Positions 11,733-22,701 of a stretch of DNA of 64,000 bases are shown here, piece by piece. The position numbers and the translations under genes were made by a program. The stretch is taken from the NCBI GenBank assembly GCA_036365515.1, contig CM070873.1, positions 76,918,029 to 76,982,028 on the forward strand, written 5' to 3'. Each line of letters opens with the position of its first letter. The first letter of the stretch is position 1. This stretch comes from Torymus aiolomorphi (lineage: Eukaryota > Arthropoda > Insecta > Hymenoptera > Torymidae). The notes under the pieces are model-generated. The model did no database searches. It was given only the letters and a program-made list of their open reading frames with translations, and was not told where the DNA came from.

Positions 11733-13149
11733 TGTATGTATGTGTAGGTATGTGTGTGTGTATAACGCTGTAACTTTTTCAATTTTTAACCGAGAGTTTT
11801 CAGACAGCGTTTAATATTTTTCTTTTTTTTCAAGATTTTCGGAAAATAATAATATTATGTAGTCTTTTGGTAATTTTCTTTTTATATCGATTTTTCAATT
11901 TTTGAAAAAATATTTTTCATTTTTTCTTAATGATAGGATTGAGATATTTGAATCAGACAAATACCAGTTCAAAGAATATAAAAATACCTATATTTTCCAA
12001 AAAACGTTTTTACATTATCTACTACGGTTCTTTTGTTTTAGAAAAAATAACATGTTTTTTTAAAAAAAGGTTATAACTCACAAACTAAATAGTAAAATGC
12101 TTTGAAAAAATCATGATAATGCAGAATATAAATAACTATAAGCTGCAAACATTTTAATCTATTCTGTCGACTAGTTTTTGAGTAAAACATTGAAAACTGA
12201 AGAAAATGAGTTTAGTGTGTTGCACGATAACTGGACTAAAATTGGCTTAGTCGCTTTGAAATTGTTTAAAAGGATAGATTTTAGATAGCTTTCGGCTGAA
12301 TTCTTTGTGTAAAATGATTGGTCCATAAATTTCAGAGATATTTGAGGGTAAAATTTGTTTAACCTTTTTTTCAAATCGTAATTTCTCGAGAACGGCTCGA
12401 TGTATCCAAATTTATAGACAATTTTGTATGTGGCATGTGTGAAATTTCATCAAGAAACATCATTTATTATACAGAATATTGTACAACAATGATTGTGAGG
12501 TAATAGGAATGTAAAGAAGGGGTTCTTATAGATAGTATAGTGCATGTGTGTTAGTTGCGCTTTGAGTAGGTAGTTTTTTTCTATTATTAATATCGGCTAA
12601 TAAAAGATTTCAAGAGTAAAAACAAATGTGTAATTTTTTTAAATATTAATGCAGTTGTAAATCTTTGAAAAAAGATGCAGAATGAATAAACATATTTTAT
12701 ATTTTAACTATATTCTATACATATAGGAGCGATAAATTAATTTGGAGGAAGCTACGTGCCAATAAATGGGCAGCGGTTTAAAAAAAATATGTTTATCATT
12801 TTTCCCGGAAAATTTTGTTCACCGATACAAAGCTTCCTAAAGATTATGTACTGTATTGTAAGTAATTGTGCCAAGTATTTTGTAGCGAAATTTGTGTTGG
12901 ACATTTTTCCTATAGTGGCCAACGAATGATACATTGATACACGTCGTTATCTATTTAAGGGGGTCATAAATCTATAGGCCTTTGAGGCCAAAACCACTTG
13001 AAAAAATAAAATAAAATATAATTAGTTACATATATTAATAGTATATTATAAGTAGGTACCATTTCTGATAAAATAGTCCAAGATATAATCCGTAGACCAA
13101 TTTTACTCAGAGATATTGCATTGACAAGATGTTTCCTTTGGCGTAGTTT
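11733..13149. other. AT-rich stretch without genes; dispersed repeat inside
   Basis: About 12150-12480 resembles 56690-57000 in the same orientation (for example CAAATCGTAATTTCTCGA and TTTCAGAGATATTTGA). Near 12728-12800 lies an inverted copy of the GCTTCCTC/TTGGCAC motif described under findings. No coding evidence. Confidence 0.5.
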
Positions 13150-13445
13150 TTAAAAACAAGTACTCCACAAATTTTCATGGGACAAGGCCTAAAATACTCT
13201 AAATTCATCCAGTTTTCTACCTAAGAGTTGGAAATATCAAATTTCTTGAAACAAATATTTTTTTAATGGAAAAAACTACTTTTAATTCATGAATTTTATG
13301 AATTTTTGTTTTTTTGTGGATTTTAGCATTTCAAAAATATTAGTTTTCAAAAATGTTATATTTCCAACTCTTGCATAGAAAACTGGATGAATTTAGAGTA
13401 TTTTAAGCCTTGTCCCATGTAAATTTGTCGAGTACTTGTTTTAAA
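13150..13445. mobile_element. Fold-back element, about 85 bp arms
   Basis: Arm 13150-13235 (ACAAGTACTC, GGACAAGGCCT, AACTCTTAGG-like words) pairs with 13360-13445 inverted. The loop is T-rich. No transposase. Confidence 0.8.
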
Positions 13446-13589
13446 TATAATGTAATTTTACAATAAATATATTGCTTACCCGTTTTAAACACATACATAA
13501 TAACCTGTAAGAATTAATGAAACTCTGCCAAATACGGTAGTGGCACAATTATCTTACTCGCTATTTATAAGATATCTTTTGAAACCCAG
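13446..13589. other. Short AT-rich spacer
   Basis: Nothing recognisable lies between the fold-back element and the TTAA element. Confidence 0.5.
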
Positions 13590-14617
13590 TTAACCCTTAG
13601 AAGCATACATTTTTCTATTCGATATTTTGGCCTGAAATTTCTCACTTGGGGGTTTTTGGGATCGCTAATAACGAATATGCGATCAGAATTTTAATTTTCC
13701 TAATCCAAGATGGCGGATTCAAGATGGCGGATGAAATTTTTTGAAAATGGGTTTATTTTCACTCCAAAATGTTTACTCGGGAATTTTCGGGGTCGCTGAT
13801 AACGAATATGCCGTCAGAATTTTTATTTCCAAATCCAAGATGGCGGACGTAATTTTTTTGGAAATGAGTATATTTTTACTTCAAAATGTTTACTCGGGCG
13901 TTTTCAGGGTCGCTGATAACGAATATACCGTCAGAATTTTTATTTTCAAATCCAATATGGCCGATTCAAGATGGCCGACAAAAATTGTTTGAAAATAAGT
14001 ATATTTTCACCTAAAAAAGTTTACTTGGGGGTTTTGGGGTCGCTAATACCGAGTATACCATAAGAATTTTGATTTTCCAAATCCAAGATCTCGAGTAGAC
14101 ATTCGAGTAGAAATACTAAAATGTACGGTACGATTCTGATAGCATATTCTTTATCAGCGACCCCAAAAACCCCCGAGTAAACATTTTGAGGTAAAGATAT
14201 ACTCATTTTCAAAAAAATTCCGTCCGCCATCTTGAATCCGCCATCTTGGATTTAAAAAATCAAAATTCTGATGGCATATTCTTAATCAGCGACCTCAAAA
14301 ACCCCCGAGTAATCGTTTTTAGGTAAAAATATACTCAATTTCAAAAAATGTTTGTCCGCCATCTTGAATCCGCCATCTTGGATTTGGAAAATCAAAATTC
14401 TGATGGCATATTCTTAATCAGCGACCCCAAAAACTTCTAGAAACTAACTTTCATAAAAATCGAACACCAAATAAGCTCAAAAATGATTTTTTCTAAAAAA
14501 AACATGCATTTTTTGCAATTTGTTTATTTATAACAATTTAATAAAAAATAAAATAATAAATTACGTTCAGGAGAATTGTAGAGAAACGATAGGGACCACT
14601 ATGCTTCTAAGGGTTAA
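13590..14617. mobile_element. piggyBac-type (TTAA) MITE carrying an AAGATGGCGG array
   Basis: TTAACCCTTAGAAGCATA (13590-13607) is the exact reverse complement of the right end (14600-14617). TTAA target duplication and a CCC-starting TIR are piggyBac hallmarks. The interior is about 115 bp units, three or four forward (13640-14090) then two or three inverted (14120-14440), each with a GGGTCGCTGATAACGAATAT part and an AAGATGGCGG part. Seven exact AAGATGGCGG copies are present over both strands plus two variants. Open frames here are by-products of the repeats. Confidence 0.85.
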
Positions 14618-15169
14618 GGTGGCTCCAGTGCACTGTATAGTATATATCGGTTTCGGTATCCCGTCCATTCGGGGGAGGGGGTTTGAATCGTGTCTTTTTA
14701 CTTTTGGTTAAAATATTTTAGCTAAATGTAATTTAAAACACTCTATTTTACTCCTATACACGAAAAAACAAAGAGATTTAGTTGAGAAGTCTGACAAATA
14801 CGATAGTTTGTTGAATCAGCTGTTTTCTGCGCATACGCAGAAGGGCCGGATTCGCAATCAATCAACAATATCTTTTTTGTTTCATCCTTAACCCATAAGG
14901 CCATTAAATTCGCCGGAAAAATCTGTAATTTTATATTTTTTTTTAACCAAATCTCATTTTTTAGAATTAAATATGAAACGATTCAATTTTTACTCTCGTA
15001 AGCTTACGTGTTATTTTTCGTCGTTTGAAATATAGTTTTCTCGCTAATGCATTGCATGTTGACCCCACTTTTTCTTTACGACAATCGTAAGTTCAAGGTT
15101 TTAATTATATCTTCCTGTAAGTTTCACCTTAATCGATAATTATAAGCAAAGTCACTGGAGCCATTTTAA
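14614..15169. mobile_element. TTAA MITE, family A copy 1
   Basis: TTAAGGTGGCTCCAGTG at the left and its inverse, reading TTAAAATGGCTCCAGTG on the minus strand, at the right. The left TTAA is shared with the previous element. The 3' half is homologous to 35854-36406 (CCACTTTTTCTT, AATCGTAAG, AAGCAAAGTC), so this is a dispersed family. No coding capacity. Confidence 0.8.
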
Positions 15170-15207
15170 TAAATGCACTTGGAGGTTACCCTCATAAATT
15201 TTTCTCT

Positions 15208-15754
15208 TTAACCTTTCAGCTGCGGGGGTGGTCGATATATGGACCACTCTAGAGACAAAGAATATTTGAAGTTTTTAGATCAAATTTGATGTTCTGAATA
15301 CATAACAAATAGTTTTAAAATTTCTCAAAACATTCTTGACCTTGAAATACTGATTTTCAAGGTCAGGATTATCAACAGGAATTTTTTTATTATTTTTTAC
15401 GTATTCAGCACATCAAACTACGTACGAAAACCGTCTAAAAACTTGACTTATAGTAGGAATGAAATTTGACCTTCAAATGGTGATTTTCAAGGTCAAGGGT
15501 GTCTGCGAGAATTTTGATACTATTTTTTTCATATTCAACGCGTGAAATTACATAGAAATATCCTCTCAAATCTTCATAACAAAAGAGACAAATTTTTTTA
15601 CATTGTACTTTACGTTGCCTGCGGGGCTGGTCGATATATGGACCAGCAGTCAGGTCAGCGACTCTATCTGAGATATCCAGTGATATTATGTATACATTTT
15701 ACATATTCTGAGAGGTCAATTTGTACTGAAATTTCCCCGCAGCCTAAAGGTTAA
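15208..15754. mobile_element. TTAA MITE with paired TGGTCGATATATGGACCA hairpins
   Basis: The ends TTAACCTTTCAGCTGCGGGG (15208) and TTAACCTTTAGGCTGCGGGG (minus strand, ending 15754) are TIRs flanked by TTAA. Two internal hairpins at about 15228-15249 and 15628-15649 share TGGTCGATATATGGACCA. The base pair outside the stem changes from G-C to C-G between them. The rest contains AAGGTCA-type words and no gene. Confidence 0.8.
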
Positions 15755-16020
15755 CTTCTTTTGACCCTATGATTCTTCTACATTCATTAAAAGTTAATTG
15801 TCGCCTTGTAAAAACAACATTTCGGATATGAAATGGTAAAAATAGCGTTTTAAAAGTTCTACTTAAATTTATTTTAAATTTGATTTTGCATTTTTGCATT
15901 TCTAATGCAAAAATATATTTAATTTTTAAAGGACTAGGATTGCAAGAATAATGTATATAATATAATACCTAATGATAATTCCGTTTCTAGATTATAATTA
16001 TAAACAAAAAAGATTAGTGA
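15755..16020 (+). repeat. Direct duplication, copy 1 (copy 2 at 16448-16705)
   Basis: The copies share ACATTTCGGAT, AAAAGCGTTTTAAAA and GGACTAGGATTG-like words in order, 690 bp apart. Each ends in a splice-acceptor-like T-rich tract, TTTCTAG here and GTTTTCAG in copy 2. Confidence 0.8.
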
Positions 16021-16184
16021 ATTTTTTTACTTTAATTGACAATATTTATTTTTGCAACATTCGAAATTTGCTAACAAAAATATTTTTTATTATTTTAAGA
16101 ACCTATTTTTTTCCTGTAAGGAAGGAGCTAGGAGCAACATGAATTTTTATTAAAGCAATGCTGATCCGTTGTGATTTCTTTCAG

Positions 16185-16227
16185 AAGCAGCAGCAGGAGC
16201 AACATCGTCAGCAGCAAATGAACTCAG
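16185..16227 (+). other. Candidate 43 nt coding exon, uncertain
   Basis: TTTCTTTCAG directly precedes and GTAAATC directly follows a CAG-rich 43 nt segment. One frame reads KQQQEQHRQQQMNS, another AAAGATSSAANEL. The second joins in phase to the next candidate at 16684. No homology is recognised, so this may be chance or a relic of a host gene. Confidence 0.25.
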
Positions 16228-16683
16228 GTAAATCGATCGAATATGTGAATGGCACATCTTTGGAGATGGCACGGTGTGTAAGACGTGACTGCTGATCTAC
16301 GCAACAGACAGCTTTCCTGGAGAATGCCCATGATATGAATACACTTTCTGTCTGTTGGATCTTGATTATTAAAACAGTTTTTTTGGCACAATGAGTATTC
16401 TGGGACGTCTATTTATAGTTCAATTAATAATCTAATTAAACTTTCTTTAACTTCTTTTGCGCCTATGATTCTTTTATATTCATTCTAACGATTGCCTTGT
16501 AAAAATAACATTTCGGATGTGAAATGGGGAAAAAGCGTTTTAAAAATTCGAGTTAAATTTAAAATTTGATATGGGTGCAACTGTTGTCATTTTTTTATTT
16601 ATAGTACAAAAGTATATTTAAGTTTAAGACTAGGATTGTAAGAATAATACATATAATCTATCTAATGAAAATTTTGTTTTCAG

Positions 16684-16726
16684 ATTTTATAATTACTCGG
16701 CACCAATGGTCGGTGATAGCATCCCA
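16684..16726 (+). other. Second candidate 43 nt exon, uncertain
   Basis: It lies between GTTTTCAG and GTAAGT. In phase with the previous candidate it reads FYNYSAPMVGDSIP. No further exon is found before the transposon at 16959. Confidence 0.25.
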
Positions 16727-17265
16727 GTAAGTCTAGGCTTATTAAATTATGTAAGGCTCAACCACTATCTTATCCACAGACACATGTTTCTTATTTGTTT
16801 TTCTGTGAGAAGCCCATCTTCATTTGAAAATATTACCAGTTAGTCGTATCCAGAAATAAAACATCACTGTTCTGATGCATTAATGATACTTGTGTGGATG
16901 GAAATTGACTTGCGAGATGATCGATTAATACTAACTGCAATGGCTGAACAGGAACTCACAAGGAAGGTACCCCAAGTGTAAGTCGCCGATTTGGACGATA
17001 TTGCAATATGTTGTAGTACATTAAAAAATAAGAGACACGTATTTTTTTTACGTGCTGATAGACACTTTAAGGGAGTGAAATCTACCCCTAAAGTTCACCC
17101 TCAAAAACAGTTTTTTTCAAATATTTCAAAAACGAATAAAGCTAGTTTAATGAAACCGACGCCAAAAGTTGTAGAATAAAAAAGCCTTCAAAACAGCATT
17201 ACTTTCAATTTTAAGGGTAGCAACCCCTATTTTGTTTTCAAGAAAACTAAGCTTTTCTCATCAAT

Positions 17266-19393
17266 TCTAACTATTTGTGCTCTATAACGTCAAATGTATC
17301 TCCAAAAAATGTAACAATGTACGAAATTGCATACTTTCTAATATGTTCATTAAAAATAACGCAAAATATAATTTTGAAAAGCTGTTATAATTTTATTAAA
17401 GCCTATAGACAAATACGAAATTCTTACAATTAATGCATTAGATCTGATATATAAATAGACATTTACCTGTAGTTTTGTACTGCTGCTGACATTAAAAAAA
17501 ATGAATTGATGCAATATTACAGCCACAATATTGTAGAAATAACCACTTTCACAAAACAACACTGCACGACTGGAACTCTACCGATTTATAAATACAATGT
17601 TTGCCAGCAATATATGAAACTACGAGTTAAATCACCAATCTATAAATATCCGCCTCATAATAACATAAAAATAATATATTATTTTCTCATTCACAATCAG
17701 TGATTACTCTTATTTACTGCATAAAAATCACTTACATCCACGTACACACACGCACACACACATTAATTTTTTTTAATGCTTTATTTATCACGTATCAAAA
17801 CGGTACGATTGCCTTTGACGAAGTATTTATAATAATACATAAAATATAATAAAGGGAAGTAAGAACATAATGAACTTCCAGGGATGATTTGCACCCCTTT
17901 AAAATGTATTATTCACAGATAAAAAATATAAATATTTTTCGTTTTTTGGTTCACTACAACATATAAAAGTTTAAATAAACATGTTACTTTTCTTGTGGAA
18001 TTCAAGTCAAAATTAGTTTTTCGAAAAAGCTTTACAATAATCCGTTTAAACAAGTAGTTTAACCAAACTGATTTTGCAAAATTAATGATAAATTAGTATT
18101 TCGTATTGCCCGAAAGCGCTAAAATTACATAGCGTTTGTCTGTGTTATTGGTCAAAATTTTATGGTCAATCTTTTCAATGGAAATGGTTTTTAAAGAGAT
18201 ATATTTATTGTAATTTTTATAGCTGAAAATTGATAAAGAACTTAATTTCCTTTAAAAAAATAGGGGTTGCTACCCTTAAAATTGAAAGTTATGCAGATTT
18301 ATGGCCTTTTTAATTTTAAGATTTTTAGCGTTAGTTTTATTAAGATATCTTTATTTATTTCTGAAATAATGAACAAAATAAAAATAAGGGGTAGTTACCC
18401 CTAAAAAATAATTTTGGTTAAAACCACGGGACAGGTGAACTTTATTTTTTAATTTTCTTTTAAATGGAATCAGTTTTAAGGCGATATATAATTTATTATA
18501 ATTTTTATAGCTGAAAAATGATGAAAAAAGCTTAGTTGTCTTGAGATTTATAAGTGCATAAAGTATTTTTAATATTTTTACGAAAATTAAAAAATGTATC
18601 AAAATATACTTTATTGTGTATACCGTATTGTTTACTTTCTGTTATTAACAAAATTATAGACTCCTGATTCAATTTTTAACCAAAATTGTATACGGTTCCT
18701 TTACTATTAGATGTTTTACAAATAATAAATTTTACATACAAATAATAATTTTAAATAACTAAATCTTAATTTTAATAAATCTAAATTAACAGGCATTGTG
18801 CAATAGATCTTATCGATTACTGTTTACAAATTAAAAAAAAAACTCGAGATTACCTTCTTTTCATTTTAATCAAGCGCTTTAGTAAAGAAATATACAGATA
18901 CGATATTCTTAATAGATTCTTAACAGGATGGCCCAAAGTATAAATATTTGTTTTATTTGTATGTGTCGCCTTTTTAAATGCAACATTATTATCTTGTGAA
19001 AATATGGTATTTTTTTAATATTAAAACAAATATTTCCCGGTAAAAAGACATTGGTCGCATGATGGCGTACATCAGTAAAAGCGTACAACGTACAGCGTAC
19101 AAAGCTTCCTCATTGAGAAATAGCTATGTTCTCGCAACATAGTAATGTAACGTTTAGAGGGGTGATCATACAAATTAAAAAAATGTTTTTATTTTCAGCA
19201 TTCTATATATGTGTGTTGTAAAGATACTATTTCTGTATGCAATTATTCTTATAAATGTTTGATTATTTTAGCACTCAAAATGAAAATTAATCCTCTGAAT
19301 GTTATTTATTTGCTGCTTGCCTATTTCCAAACACTTGATATTGAAGATAGCCCTTATAATATTAAAGAAATATAAATAAAAGACCATTTCCAA
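17266..19393. other. AT-rich interior of the transposon, no gene seen
   Basis: Apart from the 18250-18545 unit there is no supported coding region. Short open frames lack motifs. It may contain the transposase promoter. Confidence 0.5.
18250..18545 (+). repeat. Subterminal ~290 bp unit inside the transposon (further copies 21300-21840)
   Basis: The unit runs from TAGGGGTTGCTACCCTTAAA through GGGGTAGTTACCCC and ACCACGGGACAGGT to TAGCTGAAAA. Copies start near 18255, 21308 and 21555, and a partial one merges with the right TIR at 21845. Such internal repeats often hold transposase binding sites; that role is inferred. Confidence 0.8.
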
Positions 19394-20969
19394 ATGATAC
19401 TGTTAGATTTAATGGAATCGTCTAATAGCATAGATGTTATAATGGAAAAATCGTTGGATTTTCAAGAAGAATATAAAGAAACAGATGCACGTATTGTGGA
19501 AGATGTTGATTTACATACACTTCCTTACTATCCTGAATTACCTATGGATCAATTTACGGGACATGAAGAACCATTGAGTTTTGAATACAAAAAAAGAGCT
19601 GTAGAATATTGGAGAAGTGGAAAAACAAAAAAGAATTTATCGCTTAAAACAGTTCAAAATAGATTCAGGAAAGTCAGTTCTGAAACACAGTTACATCGCT
19701 GGGCTCACCAAATCAATCAAGGTGGAACTTACCGAGAAAAAATTGCAAGAATTTGCGATTTCACACTAGAAAATTTTAAAGCTGCTACTGAATCTGGATT
19801 AATAATTCATGACAACGATTTAAGAAGATGGGCTCTACAAGCACGAAAATTAATCGGAAATGAGGACGTAAGATTTACAGCTTCAAAGCATTGGCTTTCA
19901 AAATTTAAAAACACCCATAGAATTGTTTCTCGAAAAATTAATAAATTTATCACAAAAAAAAGTATAGAAAATAGAAATGATTTGCATAAAAAAGAAGTAG
20001 AATTCGTAACAGAAGTCAAACAATTGATTAATCAAATAGGCGCTAACAATACATATAATTCAGACCAGTCTGGTTTTCAGTTGGAAATGCATTCTGGTCG
20101 ATCTCTTGCTTTTGAAGGAGAAAAGAAATTACAGTGCCTTGTACAGTCGGTCACATCAACAACTCATAGCTATACTGTACAGCCGACAATTTCAGCACCA
20201 GGAAAGATACTATCACCATTACTTTTAGTATTAAAGGAACGAAGCGGAGAATTTGGACCAATTGTCTCACAAAATTTGTTTGTGCCTATAAACGTATATG
20301 TTACATCCTCGACATCTGGAAAACTTAATTCAGGTAAAATCACGTTCTATTAATTTCTAAAAATAAAACGTTAATTATTTCGGAAGACACATTTAAATAA
20401 AATCAAAATTTGTAGAACTCTTTAAGTCGTGGTTAAAAGAGGTATATTTTCCTCAAGTTGGACCTAGAAGCATGCTGCTAATTGATTCGTGGAGTGGTCA
20501 TTGTCCAGCGATTGTACAGGAAGTTACGCCACACGATAAAACACTACATCTCAAAATGATACCTACAGGAATGACTGGAAACATACAGCCGTTAGATGTA
20601 TATGGATTCCGCACATGGAAGAACTATGTTAAACATTTTTCAGACCATGTTTTGCTCATAGACGAAGACTTAAATTTACATTTGAGAAATAATATAATTA
20701 AATTACAGTCTTTGGTTCATAACCAATTTTCATCTCCACGATATGAAAATCTATTTAAATATTCGTGGTATAAAAGTGGGTATCTTGTGAATCGACCAGG
20801 AGATTTCGATGACCCCGTAAGTTTCAGTTTCGGAGATTCCTGTGCAACTCATTGTGAGATCAATGGTTGTAATAATGTTGCAATTGTTAGATGTTCGTGG
20901 TGTAAAAAATCTTTATGCTTAAAACACTTTTTTGAAGAATATCATTATTGTACAACTTACAATCCATAA
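19394..20969 (+). CDS. Pogo-like DDE transposase, two exons, apparently intact
   Basis: Exon 1 is 19394-20333 and exon 2 is 20416-20969, separated by an 82 bp GT-AG intron (CAG|GTAAAATC to TTTGTAG). 940 plus 554 nt gives 498 codons including the stop. The frame is open across the junction. Residues about 150-200 form a CENP-B-like helix-turn-helix (FTASKHWLSKFKNTHRIVSR). Catalytic acids read YNSDQSGF (D224), LLIDSWSGH (D337) and NIQPLDVYGFR (D374), giving DD36D as in pogo/Tigger (DDE_1) enzymes. A Cys/His cluster from C460 to near the end (CNNVAIVRCSWCKKSLC) resembles a zinc-binding tail. Start choice: an ATG after an upstream stop; 19412 is an alternative. The family cuts and pastes its own element in the nucleus. 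Classification is by motif only. Confidence 0.85.
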
Positions 20970-22125
20970 TGCCTCGAGCTATTCGACAAACAATTACTTT
21001 TTTGAGAATACTTTAAATTTTCTGTAGTAATAATAATAATAAAACTTGTGTTGTTAAAACAAAAACCATATTTACATTAGTTATCATTTCATTTTGTATT
21101 TTTCTGCAACACGTAACTTTAATTTTTATTATTTTTTTGAAAAAAAATTAATCTCACTAAATTTTGATTATTTACGCAATTTTTTCAGAAAAAAATAATA
21201 AACACATTTACCCTCCCTGCTAGAAAAAGTTAGTAAAAGTCGATAAAAATCGATAAGTTTCACCATTGAAGTCAATAAAGTCTCTTAATTTCCTTAAAAA
21301 GAGAAAAATAGGGATTCCTACCCTTAAAATTGAAAGTGATACAGATTTATGGCCTTTTTAATTTTAAGATTTTTAGCGTTAGTTTTATTAAGGTAGTTAC
21401 CCCCTAAAAAATAATTTTGGTTAAAACCACGGGACAGGTCAACTTTGTTCTTTTTAATTTTCTTTTAAATGGAATCAGTTTTAAGGCGATATATAATTTA
21501 TTATAATTTTTATAGCTGAAAATTTATGAAAAAAGCTTAGTTTTCTTGAAAAAAATAGGGGTTGCTACCCTTAAAATTGAAAATAATGCTGTTTTGAAGC
21601 CTTTCTTATTTAAAATTTTTAGCGTTGGTTTTATTAAGGTATCTTTATTTATTTCTGAAATAATGAACAAAATATAAATAAGGGGTAGTTACCCCCTAAA
21701 AAATAATTTTGGCCAAAACCACGAGACAGGTCAACTTTATTTTTTAATTTTCTTTTAAATGGAATCAGTTTTGAGGCGATATATAATTTATTGTAATTGT
21801 TATAGCTGAAAATTGATGAAAAAAGCTTAGTTTTCTTGAAAAAAAAAATAGGGGTTGCTACCCTTAAAATTGAAAGTAATGCTATTTTGAAGGCTTTTTT
21901 ATTCTACAACTTTTGGCGTCGGTTTCATTAAGCTAGCTTTATTCGTTTTTTAAATATTTGAAAAAAACTGTTTTTGAGGGTGAACTTTAGGGGTAGATTT
22001 CACCCCCTTAAAGTGTCTATCAGCACGTAAAAAAAATACATGTCTCTTATTTTTTAATGTACTACAACATATTGCAATATCGTCCAAATCGGTGATTTAC
22101 ACTTGGGGTACCTTCCTTGTTAGAG

Positions 22126-22701
22126 CTGCAGAAGCAGCAAAATAGGGCTAGACGGTCTAGGCTGGCACTATACTCCATGGATGCCAGTCTGCTGAGAATC
22201 ATCTAACAGTGATCCACTACGTCAGTAACCACACTACCTGGGAGGAACGTATTGACAGAGACCGTCAATTTTGTCTTAATATCAGGGATCGCCTGAGCCT
22301 TGGGATCAACAAAACTCATGACAGCAGATCAGTCCCTATTCAGGGGGACAACCGAGGAGATTTGAGCTCCTAAAAATCACATATGACTAATAAATAGATG
22401 ACACAAAAAACATACCATGCAAATGAAAAGTCTGCAGCAATGGATGTTGTTCACTCACTGTACCAGCTACCTGTAACCACTAAAGGGGAAGGACTGGTGG
22501 AGACCTTCAACCGTTGTTTCACTGCCTTCCCATCTCCGACGAATCATCGTTAATGGGCGAACACGATGAAAGGGATGACATTCACCAGGGCGGCATACTA
22601 CAGCAGCTGCTGTCATCGCTGGGGATACCGGAAGCCAGACGATGCGATTGTTGACATCACACACCAATTCGCCTTGTTAAGACCAGCGTCAGCGCCCCTC
22701 G
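22126..22701 (+). repeat. Dispersed repeat family B, copy 1 (continues 23680-23720)
   Basis: Matches 55806-56480 in order: AGAGCTGCAG-AGCAGCAA, CACATATGACTAATAAA, GTTGTTCACTC, GCAGC-GCTGTCATC and GCAATAGTAC. Divergence is considerable. It is interrupted by the fold-back element 22702-23679; the partner copy lacks that insert. Neither copy has a convincing protein. Confidence 0.7.

Larger units (their letters stand above)
16959..22119. mobile_element. 5.2 kb DNA transposon with ~305 bp TIRs, pogo-like transposase
   Basis: CAAGGAAGGTACCCCAAGTG at 16959 is mirrored at 22119. The arms 16959-17265 and 21815-22119 stay similar throughout, including GGTAGCAACCCC and the ACTTTAAGGG/CCCCTAAAG block. 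Flanks are TCA on the left and TTA on the right, so a clean target duplication cannot be claimed. Inside lie a two-exon transposase gene and several copies of a ~290 bp subterminal unit. The ends and internal motifs match the palindrome at 25875-26470. Confidence 0.85.

Noticed and set aside
13741..13992. Open frames with KMAD repeats in the TTAA element
   Set aside because: They follow the DNA repeat unit and exist on both strands, so they are products of the array, not genes.
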